From Candidatus Acetothermia bacterium (GTDB lineage Bacteria; Bipolaricaulota; Bipolaricaulia; RBG-16-55-9; DRXL01), in NCBI GenBank assembly GCA_022683945.1, contig JAJHSH010000068.1, forward strand, positions 1-33,357: a stretch of 33,357 nt of DNA. Direction: 5' to 3'. Of the stretch, positions 1-7,102 are shown piece after piece. Each line of letters begins with the position of its first letter. Position 1 is the first letter of the stretch. The notes beneath the pieces were generated by a model. The model was not told the DNA's origin and did no database searches. It was given only the letters and a program-made list of their open reading frames with translations. The position numbers and the translations under genes were made by a program.

Positions 1-408
1 CTGGAGATCAAGCCAGATATGCACGAGGCCTGGTACAACCTGGGCCTTGCCTATATACTGAAGTCACTGGGAAATCTTGACAACGAAAACAAGGCGCTAC
101 AACACTATGAAAACGCCCTAAGCTGCTTATTACAGGTATCCCAATTTCGAGGCGAAGCACAAGAGATATTGATTGCATACTTTCAAGAATTGCTTCAGGC
201 CAAAGCTCTCAGCTTAGCTGAGAAGGCCCTGAAACTCGTCGAGTCTCAAGGCCAAGACTGGGCCGAACTCCTGCGCCCCTATCGCGCTGCCCTGGACTAT
301 CTGAAGACCAAAGACAAGTCTATTCTCAACCGGCTCTTCCCAGAGATTCGCCAGATCGTCGAAGAGATGGTCGCACACGTCGAGGGAAAACAGGGCAAGA
401 CCGGCTAG
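1..408 (+). CDS. TPR-repeat protein, C-terminal part (5' end outside window)
   Basis: The frame is open from the first base, so this is the C-terminal fragment of a longer protein. The opening residues (LEIKPDMHEAWYNLGLAY) are a textbook tetratricopeptide helix pair, with W, LG and Y at the usual positions, and more amphipathic helices follow (for example around ALQHYENALSCLL). TPR arrays act as protein-protein scaffolds; no catalytic domain is visible and the partner cannot be told. The stop (TAG, 406-408) shares four bases (CTAG) with the stop of the phosphopantetheinyl transferase on the other strand, so the two genes converge with no spacer and no terminator. Confidence 0.75.
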   Translation: MEIKPDMHEAWYNLGLAYILKSLGNLDNENKALQHYENALSCLLQVSQFRGEAQEILIAYFQELLQAKALSLAEKALKLVESQGQDWAELLRPYRAALDYLKTKDKSILNRLFPEIRQIVEEMVAHVEGKQGKTG

Positions 409-1112
409 CCTACAGCCCACGCCCAGATGAATCCTCTCCAGCGGCCCCAGCAGGCCGTCAGCTTCTGAAACCGCGTACAAATCTCGGCATCTCCAGGTTC
501 TGTGAGTCGGACGGCGATCTCGCGCAGCGCCGGGGCCGGACGAGTTCTCCAAGCTTTGATCGCTGCTTCTTTCAGTGTCCAGAAGACGAGCAGTCCCTCC
601 GATCTGTGCTCGGGGAAATAGTGTGCGAGCTGGTCGCGCTCGTGCTCGCTCAACACGCGCTCGCTCAGATCAGCGCGCACCGGGCGAATCTGTTGTAGAT
701 CTACACCGATAGAGCCATGCGTCGTCAGTCCGGCAAGGCCGTGCCCGGCGCTGTGCGCGAGCGAGATGGTAGGACCTAACCCCGCAGCCCCCTTCTTCCC
801 TAAAGGGCAGGGAAAACCCTCACCCTGCACCCTCTCCCTATCAGGGAGAGGGGAGGTCAAAATAGGTGCCCCGCTCTCGTCGTTCACAATCTCGATCTGA
901 GACGGAGCAAGCTCAAGTCCAGCTGCTTCGAGAAGAGAGCGTCGAATCAGCTCCTTTGCGGCGCGCCGTCCGGCGAGCCAGTCCTCTCGGCGTGCTGGGG
1001 CTGCGATCCTCTGGAACGCAAGAGTCTCTTGAGGTGTCAGCAAGTCGGTTATCGGTTGAGACGACGGTCTTACAAAGCAAAGACGGGCGTTAGGCAACTT
1101 CAAAAATTTCAT
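405..1112 (-). CDS. 4'-phosphopantetheinyl transferase family protein
   Basis: This enzyme family moves the 4'-phosphopantetheine arm of CoA onto a serine of acyl or peptidyl carrier proteins. Visible signatures are GRRAAKELIR near residue 49, IGVDL near 136 (Mg-binding Asp) and FWTLKEAAIKAW near 178 (the F/W-x-x-KE-A-x-x-K motif). Length (235 aa) matches Sfp/AcpT-type enzymes. I used ATG 1112; a GTG one codon upstream is also possible. It follows the acyl-CoA ligase by 11 nt on the same strand, so they are probably co-transcribed and may serve one lipid or polyketide pathway. Odd feature: residues about 88-112 are encoded by a palindromic repeat (817-853) and flanking low-complexity sequence, inserted in frame before the catalytic core. 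Confidence 0.85.
   Translation of the reverse strand: MKFLKLPNARLCFVRPSSQPITDLLTPQETLAFQRIAAPARREDWLAGRRAAKELIRRSLLEAAGLELAPSQIEIVNDESGAPILTSPLPDRERVQGEGFPCPLGKKGAAGLGPTISLAHSAGHGLAGLTTHGSIGVDLQQIRPVRADLSERVLSEHERDQLAHYFPEHRSEGLLVFWTLKEAAIKAWRTRPAPALREIAVRLTEPGDAEICTRFQKLTACWGRWRGFIWAWAVG
817..853. repeat. Palindromic repeat, copy A (inside transferase gene)
   Basis: A perfect 10-bp inverted repeat, CCCTCTCCCT (830-839) and AGGGAGAGGG (843-852), with a 3-nt loop, preceded by CCCTCACCCTGCA. The same core occurs at five other places in the window. Here it is translated in frame in the host gene (LPDRERVQGEG). Confidence 0.85.
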
Positions 1113-1123
1113 CACATCTCACA

Positions 1124-2758
1124 TCAATGGAGCTCTTTCTTCAAAATCTTCCCCACAGCGCTCTTGGGCAGCGCCTCGCGAAATTCGACGATCGTCGGCA
1201 CTTTGTATTTGGCTAAGTGCTCCGCGCAGAACTTCTTGATCTCGTCCACCGTCGGTGCTGCCCCCGGCTTAGCAACAATAAAAGCTTTCACCGTCTCTCC
1301 ACGATAGGCATCGGCCACGCCGATGACCGCTGCTTCTTGTACTTTGGGATGCCGATAGAGCACCTCTTCGACTTCTCGGGGATAGACTTTCATCCCCGAA
1401 CAGTTGATCATCTCTTTCAAACGATCTACGATGTAGAAATAGCCGTCGCTGTCTGTCTTGGCGAGATCGCCGGTGTGCAGCCAGCCGTTGCGCAATGTCT
1501 GTCGGGTCTCGTCGGGGCGATTCCAATAGCCTGCCATCACCTGCGGGCCTCGGATGACGAGTTCGCCGATCTCGCCGATGGGCAGTTCCCGGCTCGTTTC
1601 GGGGTCGACAATTTTGGATTCTGTATCAGGGAATGGGATCCCAATGCTGCCAGCTACTTGCTTGCCATAAAGGGGATTGCAATGCGTCACCGGCGAAGCT
1701 TCTGAAAGCCCATAGCCCTCTACCAGAGTTGCCCCGGTGACCTCTTCAAAGCGCTTTTTCACTTCTAGGGGGAGCGGCGCGGACCCGCTCAGACACTCTT
1801 TGATCGAGCTGACGTGAAAATCTTTCACTCTGGGGTGGTTGGCAATCGCGCCGTAGAGCGTGGGCACGCCGGGCAGGAGCGTCGGACGCCAACGATCAAT
1901 AGTTTTTAACAGCTCGTTGATCTCGAAGCGGGGCAGCAAGATCATCGCCGCGGCGATGGCCACCGAGAGATTGAGGGCCACGGTCATGCCGTAGACGTGA
2001 AAGAAGGGTACCAGACAGAGAGAGATCTCCTGAGCCTCTTTGGCTCGCGCAAACCACGCTCTGCTCTGGAGCGTATTGGCCAAGAGATTGCGGTGCGTGA
2101 GCATGGCGCCCTTGGGGATGCCCGTCGTCCCGCCCGTGTATTGCAAGAGCGCTACGGAGTCGCCAGCCATAGAGATCGCTGGAGCTCGGGCCGCTGCGCT
2201 TTGTATGAGTTGTGCAAACTCGAGGACTCCGGCGCCGCGAATCTTCTTCGGGCGCTCTTTGAGCCAGTAGCCGATCCGTAGCGGGCCGGGCAGGTACTCT
2301 TGTACTCCGGTCACGACAATATATTTGAGCGAAGTCTTAGCTTGCGCTTGGCGCACTTTGCCATAAAAGCGATCCAGAGTGACAATCGCGGTCGCCTGTG
2401 AGTCGCTCAAAAGAACTTCGAGTTCGTGTTCGCTGGCGAGCGGGTTGGTCTGGACGACGGTGAGACCGGCTTTGAGCGCTCCATAAAAAGCGATGACGAA
2501 CTGCGGAATATTGGGGAGCATCAGCGAGATGCGCGCTCCGGGTTGCAAGCCCAACTGCGCCAGCCCAGATGCAAAGCGATCGCTCAGCTCGCGCAGCTCG
2601 GCGTAAGAGAGGCGACGCCCGAAGTAGAGCAGCGCTGTGGCCTCTCCGTGTTTTTGAGCGGCTTCGTCCAAGAGGGCAAAGAGCGGCTTCTCGGGAAAAC
2701 TCAGGGTTTTGGGGATCTCCGGGGGATAGTGTTTCAACCAAGGCTTCTCGGCAATCAT
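1124..2758 (-). CDS. fadD: Long-chain fatty acid--CoA ligase (AMP-forming)
   Basis: ATP-dependent acyl-adenylate/CoA-thioester synthetase of the ANL superfamily, 544 aa, a normal full length. Motifs in order: phosphate-binding loop YTGGTTGIPKG (207-217), adenine-binding GYGLSEASP (348-356), HTGDL (428-432), hinge DRLKEM (about 445-450) and the C-terminal catalytic lysine in PKSAVGKILKK (K537). The sequence resembles LcfB/FadD-type enzymes for medium or long acyl chains; exact chain length cannot be read from sequence. A minus-strand promoter candidate lies at 2783-2811 and a modest GGAG sits before ATG 2758. The phosphopantetheinyl transferase follows 11 nt downstream; transcription is divergent from the ABC exporter. 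Confidence 0.88.
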   Translation of the reverse strand: MIAEKPWLKHYPPEIPKTLSFPEKPLFALLDEAAQKHGEATALLYFGRRLSYAELRELSDRFASGLAQLGLQPGARISLMLPNIPQFVIAFYGALKAGLTVVQTNPLASEHELEVLLSDSQATAIVTLDRFYGKVRQAQAKTSLKYIVVTGVQEYLPGPLRIGYWLKERPKKIRGAGVLEFAQLIQSAAARAPAISMAGDSVALLQYTGGTTGIPKGAMLTHRNLLANTLQSRAWFARAKEAQEISLCLVPFFHVYGMTVALNLSVAIAAAMILLPRFEINELLKTIDRWRPTLLPGVPTLYGAIANHPRVKDFHVSSIKECLSGSAPLPLEVKKRFEEVTGATLVEGYGLSEASPVTHCNPLYGKQVAGSIGIPFPDTESKIVDPETSRELPIGEIGELVIRGPQVMAGYWNRPDETRQTLRNGWLHTGDLAKTDSDGYFYIVDRLKEMINCSGMKVYPREVEEVLYRHPKVQEAAVIGVADAYRGETVKAFIVAKPGAAPTVDEIKKFCAEHLAKYKVPTIVEFREALPKSAVGKILKKELH

Positions 2759-2782
2759 AGTTCGCTCCGTTTCTTACTAAAT

Positions 2783-2811
2783 AGCATAACACACTCTTTC
2801 TGTAGATGCAA
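2783..2811 (-). promoter_or_regulatory. Candidate promoter for the acyl-CoA ligase
   Basis: TTGCAT (2806-2811), 17-nt spacer, TATGCT (2783-2788) on the minus strand. Hexamers are only partial matches, but spacing and position fit. It sits back to back with the exporter promoter. Confidence 0.45.
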
Positions 2812-2817
2812 CAAAAA

Positions 2818-2847
2818 TTGGACGCCGGAGCTTTTGCATAGTATATT
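2818..2847 (+). promoter_or_regulatory. Candidate promoter for the ABC exporter operon
   Basis: TTGGAC (2818-2823), 18-nt spacer, TATATT (2842-2847). Predicted start is about 2854, leaving only some 13 nt before ATG 2867, with no clear Shine-Dalgarno. Confidence 0.5.
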
Positions 2848-2866
2848 GATATTTTGAGCAAAACTT

Positions 2867-3841
2867 ATGGCAGCGCAAACGATTCTTGATATTGAAAACG
2901 CCCATAAACAGTTTGACGGCACCAAGGCTGTGGACGGCGTGAGCTTTACTGTGAACCAAGGCGAGATCTTCGGACTTTTGGGGCCCAACGGCGCAGGCAA
3001 GACGACCCTGATCAGAATGATCTTGAATATCTTCGAGCCCGACGCCGGCACGATCAGATTCCCACTCTCGCCCGATGGGAGATTCCAACCCGAACGGATC
3101 GGCTATCTCCCTGAAGAGCGCGGGCTCTTTGAGAACCGCAAGGTCTCGGACACTCTGGTCTTTCTGGCAGGCTTGAAGGGCGTGCCCGCAGCGCAGGCGC
3201 GCGAGCGCGCGCTCCTGTGGCTTGAGCGCCTCCAGCTGGAGCGATACTTTCACCGACAGATTCGCGAGCTCTCCAAGGGGATGCAACAGAAGATCCAACT
3301 GATCGCCGCGATCATCCACAAGCCGGATTTAGTGATCTTGGACGAGCCCTTTGCCGGGCTTGATCCCATCAATCAAGAGCTCTTTCGCGATCTCATTCGT
3401 GAGCTCAAATCCCAAAATACAACAGTACTGCTCTCGGCTCATCAGATGCACTTGGTCGAAGACCTCTCTGATAGAATCTTTCTCATTAACAAGGGCCGAC
3501 AGGTGCTCTACGGCGAGCTGCGCGAGATCAAGCGTAACTGGAAGGAAGACTGGGTGGCGCTCGATTTTCGCGGCGATGGGGCATTACTCAAAGAGAGTTC
3601 TTTAGTAAAGTCCGCGCAGATCGAGAACGGGCGGGCGCAGCTTATCTTAAGAGACGGGGTGCGTCCTGAAGAGTTTCTTTCGGCTATCGTAGGGAAGCTT
3701 GAGATCGAGCAGATCGCCATTAAAAAACCGCCGCTGCATCATATCTTTGTGGAGACGGTGACGCGGGGACCTCACCCTCACCCCGTCCCTCTCCCTGAAA
3801 GGGAGAGGGTGCAAGGTGAAGGTGGGAAGGGAGACAGATGA
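2867..3841 (+). CDS. ABC transporter ATP-binding protein (NatA-like)
   Basis: The nucleotide-binding subunit of an ABC-2 type exporter, 324 aa. Visible: Walker A GPNGAGKTT (about 44-52), signature LSKGMQQK (about 136-143), Walker B LVILDEPFAGLDP (about 155-167) and the switch histidine in LLSAHQM. A C-terminal extension of the DUF4162 type follows. The family includes sodium and drug exporters as well as exporters of unknown substrate; the substrate is not inferable. The last 25 or so residues (PHPHPVPLPERERVQGEG and neighbours) come from palindromic repeat copy B, so the tail is a recent in-frame addition. The stop overlaps the permease start (ATGA), indicating translational coupling. Confidence 0.88.
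   Translation: MAAQTILDIENAHKQFDGTKAVDGVSFTVNQGEIFGLLGPNGAGKTTLIRMILNIFEPDAGTIRFPLSPDGRFQPERIGYLPEERGLFENRKVSDTLVFLAGLKGVPAAQARERALLWLERLQLERYFHRQIRELSKGMQQKIQLIAAIIHKPDLVILDEPFAGLDPINQELFRDLIRELKSQNTTVLLSAHQMHLVEDLSDRIFLINKGRQVLYGELREIKRNWKEDWVALDFRGDGALLKESSLVKSAQIENGRAQLILRDGVRPEEFLSAIVGKLEIEQIAIKKPPLHHIFVETVTRGPHPHPVPLPERERVQGEGGKGDR
3770..3826. repeat. Palindromic repeat, copy B (3' end of ATPase gene)
   Basis: CCCTCTCCCT (3787-3796) and AGGGAGAGGG (3800-3809) form a perfect 10-bp stem with loop GAA, flanked by CCTCACCCTCACCCC and a GTGCAAGGTGAAGGTGGG arm. It is read in frame by the ATPase and also places GGGAG before the permease ATG. Confidence 0.85.
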
Positions 3842-5115
3842 GAGAGGCCCTCGCTGTAGCTCGCTGGGAGTTCTGGCAGAGCCTTAAGAGCAAGACGTTT
3901 CTGATCGCTACTTTTGCTACACCGCTCATCAGCCTAGGCTTGATGGCGCTGGTGATTTTCATCACGCGCACTGCCGTCGGCAACGGCGAGACCCAACTGG
4001 CTGTCCTAGATCGCGCAGGGGTCTTCAGCGAACTGCAAGACCACTTGGATGGCTCAAACTACCGGGTAGTTGCCGTCAGCGATCCCGAAGCCGAACTTCC
4101 CCAGCGGATGCAGCGCGGGGAATTCGACGGGTATCTTGTCATAGAAGCAGACTTTTTTCAGAGTCGTCAAGCTCGGTATGTGCCCAAGCCCCGCCGCGAG
4201 GGGCTCACTGTCACTTTAGGGAGGCTGGAACCGTCGGGCGTGCCGCGCACCGTGCGCGAGGCCCTCTCGCAGATTCTCTTGGCGCGCGCCCTAGAGAACG
4301 CCGGAATCCAGCTGGAGCAGGCGAAGATCTTAAGTCAAGGAGTGCAGATCGTGATGGCCGCTGCGCCGGAAGCAGCCGTAGAGCAAATGAGAGCGGGTCT
4401 TGCCATTAGCGTTGGCTTCGTGATCATTCTGCTCTTGCTCTTCATCACGATGAACTCGATCAGCTGGATTCTCTACGGTGTGATCTCGGAGAAGCGCAAT
4501 CGCGTCGTAGAGATTCTGCTCTCTTCGGTCACGGCTAACGATCTGATGAGTGGGAAGATCTTGGGGTTGGGGGGCTTGGCATTGGTGCAAGCGGCCATCT
4601 GGGCCATTGTGGGGCTAACGGTGATCTTTGTCGGTGGGCCGTATGTGGGCTTGCCGACCACGGCGATTGGCTTGGCCATTCTCCCGTTTCTGGCATGGGA
4701 GAAGCTGCTTTTATATTTAGTTTATTTTGCTTTGGGGTATCTCTTGCTCGCGGCGCTCTCCGCGGCGATCAGCGCTACGATGAGCGATGATCTTCAGAGT
4801 GCGAGTTCTTTTGGGATGTCGCTGGTCTTTATCCCACCTATCTTGCCCTTGCTGCTCTTCTCACTGGTCTTAGAAAAACCTGATCATATCGCTCTGAAGA
4901 TTGTGAGCTTCTTCCCTCCGGCGACGCCGGGCATGATGATCCTGCGCACCGCCGTCGGAGATGTGCCTTGGTGGGAGGTGCTCTTATCACTGATAGTCTT
5001 GGCTTTGGGGGCTTACGGGACGATGCGCCTAGCGGGGAAGATCTTTAGAACAGGGATTCTGATGTACGGGAAATCCCCGACGCTGCGGGAGCTGTGGCGC
5101 TGGGTGAGAACTTAA
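3838..5115 (+). CDS. ABC-2 type transporter permease (NatB-like)
   Basis: Membrane partner of the upstream ATPase, 425 aa. One transmembrane helix lies near the N-terminus (about 18-42, after WEFWQSLKSKTF), followed by a long extracytoplasmic domain (about 45-180), then a C-terminal block of five or so helices (about 185-400). This one-plus-five layout with a large outer loop is that of NatB/YhaP-type permeases. Conserved SEKRNRVVEILLSSV (about 220-234) is the family's coupling segment. ATG 3838 overlaps the ATPase stop. The stop (5113-5115) overlaps the rsmH stop on the other strand in TTAA. Confidence 0.86.
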   Translation: MREALAVARWEFWQSLKSKTFLIATFATPLISLGLMALVIFITRTAVGNGETQLAVLDRAGVFSELQDHLDGSNYRVVAVSDPEAELPQRMQRGEFDGYLVIEADFFQSRQARYVPKPRREGLTVTLGRLEPSGVPRTVREALSQILLARALENAGIQLEQAKILSQGVQIVMAAAPEAAVEQMRAGLAISVGFVIILLLLFITMNSISWILYGVISEKRNRVVEILLSSVTANDLMSGKILGLGGLALVQAAIWAIVGLTVIFVGGPYVGLPTTAIGLAILPFLAWEKLLLYLVYFALGYLLLAALSAAISATMSDDLQSASSFGMSLVFIPPILPLLLFSLVLEKPDHIALKIVSFFPPATPGMMILRTAVGDVPWWEVLLSLIVLALGAYGTMRLAGKIFRTGILMYGKSPTLRELWRWVRT

Positions 5116-5999
5116 CAGAGCTTGCACGCCGCGCGCAGCTTGGCGCTACGCGCACGAGGATTCTGGGCACGCTCTTCAGCCGAGGGAGTTATCGGCCCCC
5201 AGACCCGTGCGTTCTCTCTGAGCGATTTGAAGTATCTCTTCACGATGCGGTCTTCGAGCGAGTGAAACGAGATCACGACAAAACGTCCGTTGGGACGCAA
5301 ACGCGCAAAGCCGATCTCTAGCGCTCGTTGCAGGTTCTCCAGCTCGTGATTGACGGCGATTCTCAGCGCTTGGAAGACGCGCGTCGCCGGATGGATGCGC
5401 CCGCGATAACGCACCCGCGCCGGGACGCTCCGCTCGATGATGCTCACCAAATCCGTCGTCGTCTCGATAGGGCGCTTGCGTCGTTCTTGAAGAATATTCC
5501 TCGCGATGCGCGACGCATAGCGCTCCTCGCCGTAGTCGTTGAAGAGCTTTACGAGTTCGCCTTCACTGAGAGAGTTCACCAAATCCGCTGCCGTCGTATC
5601 AAGCGTGGGATCGAGCCGCATATCGAGCGGGCCGGCCAGGCGAAAGCTCAGTCCGCGCTCGGCGCTGTCCAACTGAGTGAGCGAGACGCCCAAGTCCAAG
5701 AGAATGCCATCTACACGCTCAATCTGTAACCCATCCGACACGATGTCCAAACGTGCGAAGTTCGCCTGAATCAATCTGACTCTTTCACCATATTCGGCCA
5801 GCGCCGCGCGCGCTCTCTCTAGCGCTTCGGGATCACAATCAAGCCCGATCAATAAGCCGCCCTCTAGCTGCGCAGCTATCGCGCGCGCATGTCCCGCCGA
5901 GCCGACGGTGCCATCAAGATAGATCCCATCGGATTTAACCTGAAGAGCCTCTAAGACTTCACGAAGCAGAACGGGCTGGTGTGCTCTCGGAGCATTCAT
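5112..5999 (-). CDS. rsmH: 16S rRNA (cytosine(1402)-N(4))-methyltransferase RsmH
   Basis: SAM-dependent methyltransferase that modifies C1402 in the ribosomal P site (formerly MraW). Starting at ATG 5999 (MNAPRAHQPVLLREVLEAL) the protein is 295 aa, close to the usual length. Motifs: DGTVGSAGHA (SAM loop), GLDCDPEAL, GILLDLGVSLTQLDSAERGLS, GRIHPATRVFQALRIAVN and FVVISFHSLEDRIVKR, all diagnostic of the family. The longer open frame upstream lies inside the preceding gene and is rejected because ATG 5999 overlaps that gene's stop as ATGA. rsmH normally heads the division/cell-wall cluster; here it is last in a cell-surface operon instead. Confidence 0.93.
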   Translation of the reverse strand: MNAPRAHQPVLLREVLEALQVKSDGIYLDGTVGSAGHARAIAAQLEGGLLIGLDCDPEALERARAALAEYGERVRLIQANFARLDIVSDGLQIERVDGILLDLGVSLTQLDSAERGLSFRLAGPLDMRLDPTLDTTAADLVNSLSEGELVKLFNDYGEERYASRIARNILQERRKRPIETTTDLVSIIERSVPARVRYRGRIHPATRVFQALRIAVNHELENLQRALEIGFARLRPNGRFVVISFHSLEDRIVKRYFKSLRENARVWGPITPSAEERAQNPRARSAKLRAACKLC

Positions 6000-7102
6000 A
6001 GGTTCTCCAGATCTTCGGCCAACTGTGCGATCGCTTCTCTCAGAGCCGCTTCTGCACGCGCTTGCAGTATCGCACGCGCGGACGCCAGCTTCGTCTTCAA
6101 TCGTTCGCGCTCGGCAAAGATTCTCTCTATTTGCGCTACCAATGAAGCGCTCGCTAGATCTTCGCCGACGCGCCTCCAGCATAACGGATACTGAGCTGTC
6201 TCTTCCATGCGCTTGATAAAGCTCTCAATTTTGGGATCGTAGCTGAGGGCATAGAACGGAGTCCCCGTCAGCAGCGCAAAGATCAAACTGTGCAGGCGCA
6301 TTCCAATCAGCAAGTCGCTCTCTTCTATTACTTGCAACAGATGAGCCGGACTGACAGCGTGCGCCAGCGAAGCGCTGCTGCCCAAAGCCCGTGCGACGGC
6401 GCTCAGCACGGGTTCATCTTGGGCTGGGTGAAAGGGAAGCAGCGCCCATCCGTCAATCGGGAGCTTCTTCTGCAGAGTTTCTAACGCGCAGCAGAGTTCT
6501 TCAAGATTTTGGGGAGAGAGCCCCGGGCGCAGCGAGAGAGCCAGTCTGATTCCCTCTCCCTTGTAGGGAGAGGGCAACGGGTGAGGGTGACTATCGTACA
6601 AGAGCGCCAAGTCCTCTCCCAATAGCAGACGGCCTTGGGCGATCTTCTGGCGACGCGCCCATTCGTAGCTCGCCTCCTCTCGCAACAGAATGAGCTGAGC
6701 TTTTCGCAATGTTCGTGCTGCCCAATGCTCAGAGTGCGCTGAGCGCAGCGGGCCGATCCCCTGACCTAGGAAATAGACGGGCTTGCTCAATCGCTCCGCC
6801 CAGTGAAGCAACCCCAGATAATAGAGCAACGAGCGCGTGCTCGTAGTATCTTGCAATAAGCTCCCCGGCCCTAAAACAAAAGCCGAAGCTTTTTGCAAAG
6901 CGCGGTGCACTCTCCAAGGATTCCAACGGTTGATCGCATTTACAGTGTGCAAGCGTTCCGTAGCCGAAGGATCGTGCGAGAGTACGGTTATGCGCGCTTG
7001 CGGACAGGCTTTTTTCAGATAGCCCAGCAGCACCGAGAGCGTGGCTTCGTCGCCCCAGTTTCCGAAGCCATAATAGCCCGCTACGACGATCTTCTTCGCC
7101 AT
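5996..7102 (-). CDS. csaB: Polysaccharide pyruvyl transferase, CsaB-like
   Basis: Family enzymes transfer pyruvate from PEP to sugars of secondary cell-wall polymers, making the ketal that anchors SLH-domain surface proteins. The N-terminus VVAGYYGFGNWGDEA, then FVLGPGSLLQD, YFLGQGIGPL, LREEASY and the C-terminal LLIGMRLHSLIFALLTGTPFYALSYDPKI are the CsaB hallmarks. ATG 7102 (MAKKIVV) has AGGGCA upstream and gives 368 aa; it overlaps the DUF5693 gene by 22 bp. Residues about 171-184 (HPHPLPSPYKGEG) derive from palindromic repeat copy C between the two lobes. Pairing with DUF5693 is the usual genomic context in bacteria with S-layers. Confidence 0.85.
   Translation of the reverse strand: MAKKIVVAGYYGFGNWGDEATLSVLLGYLKKACPQARITVLSHDPSATERLHTVNAINRWNPWRVHRALQKASAFVLGPGSLLQDTTSTRSLLYYLGLLHWAERLSKPVYFLGQGIGPLRSAHSEHWAARTLRKAQLILLREEASYEWARRQKIAQGRLLLGEDLALLYDSHPHPLPSPYKGEGIRLALSLRPGLSPQNLEELCCALETLQKKLPIDGWALLPFHPAQDEPVLSAVARALGSSASLAHAVSPAHLLQVIEESDLLIGMRLHSLIFALLTGTPFYALSYDPKIESFIKRMEETAQYPLCWRRVGEDLASASLVAQIERIFAERERLKTKLASARAILQARAEAALREAIAQLAEDLENL
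6552..6590. repeat. Palindromic repeat, copy C (inside csaB-like gene)
   Basis: CCCTCTCCCT (6552-6561) and AGGGAGAGGG (6565-6574) with loop TGT, followed by the GGGTGAGGGTGA arm. Translated in frame by the host gene. Confidence 0.85.

Noticed and set aside
6000..6182. 61-residue N-terminal extension of RsmH
   Set aside because: It lies wholly within csaB, and ATG 5999 forms an ATGA overlap with the csaB stop and begins the conserved N-terminus.
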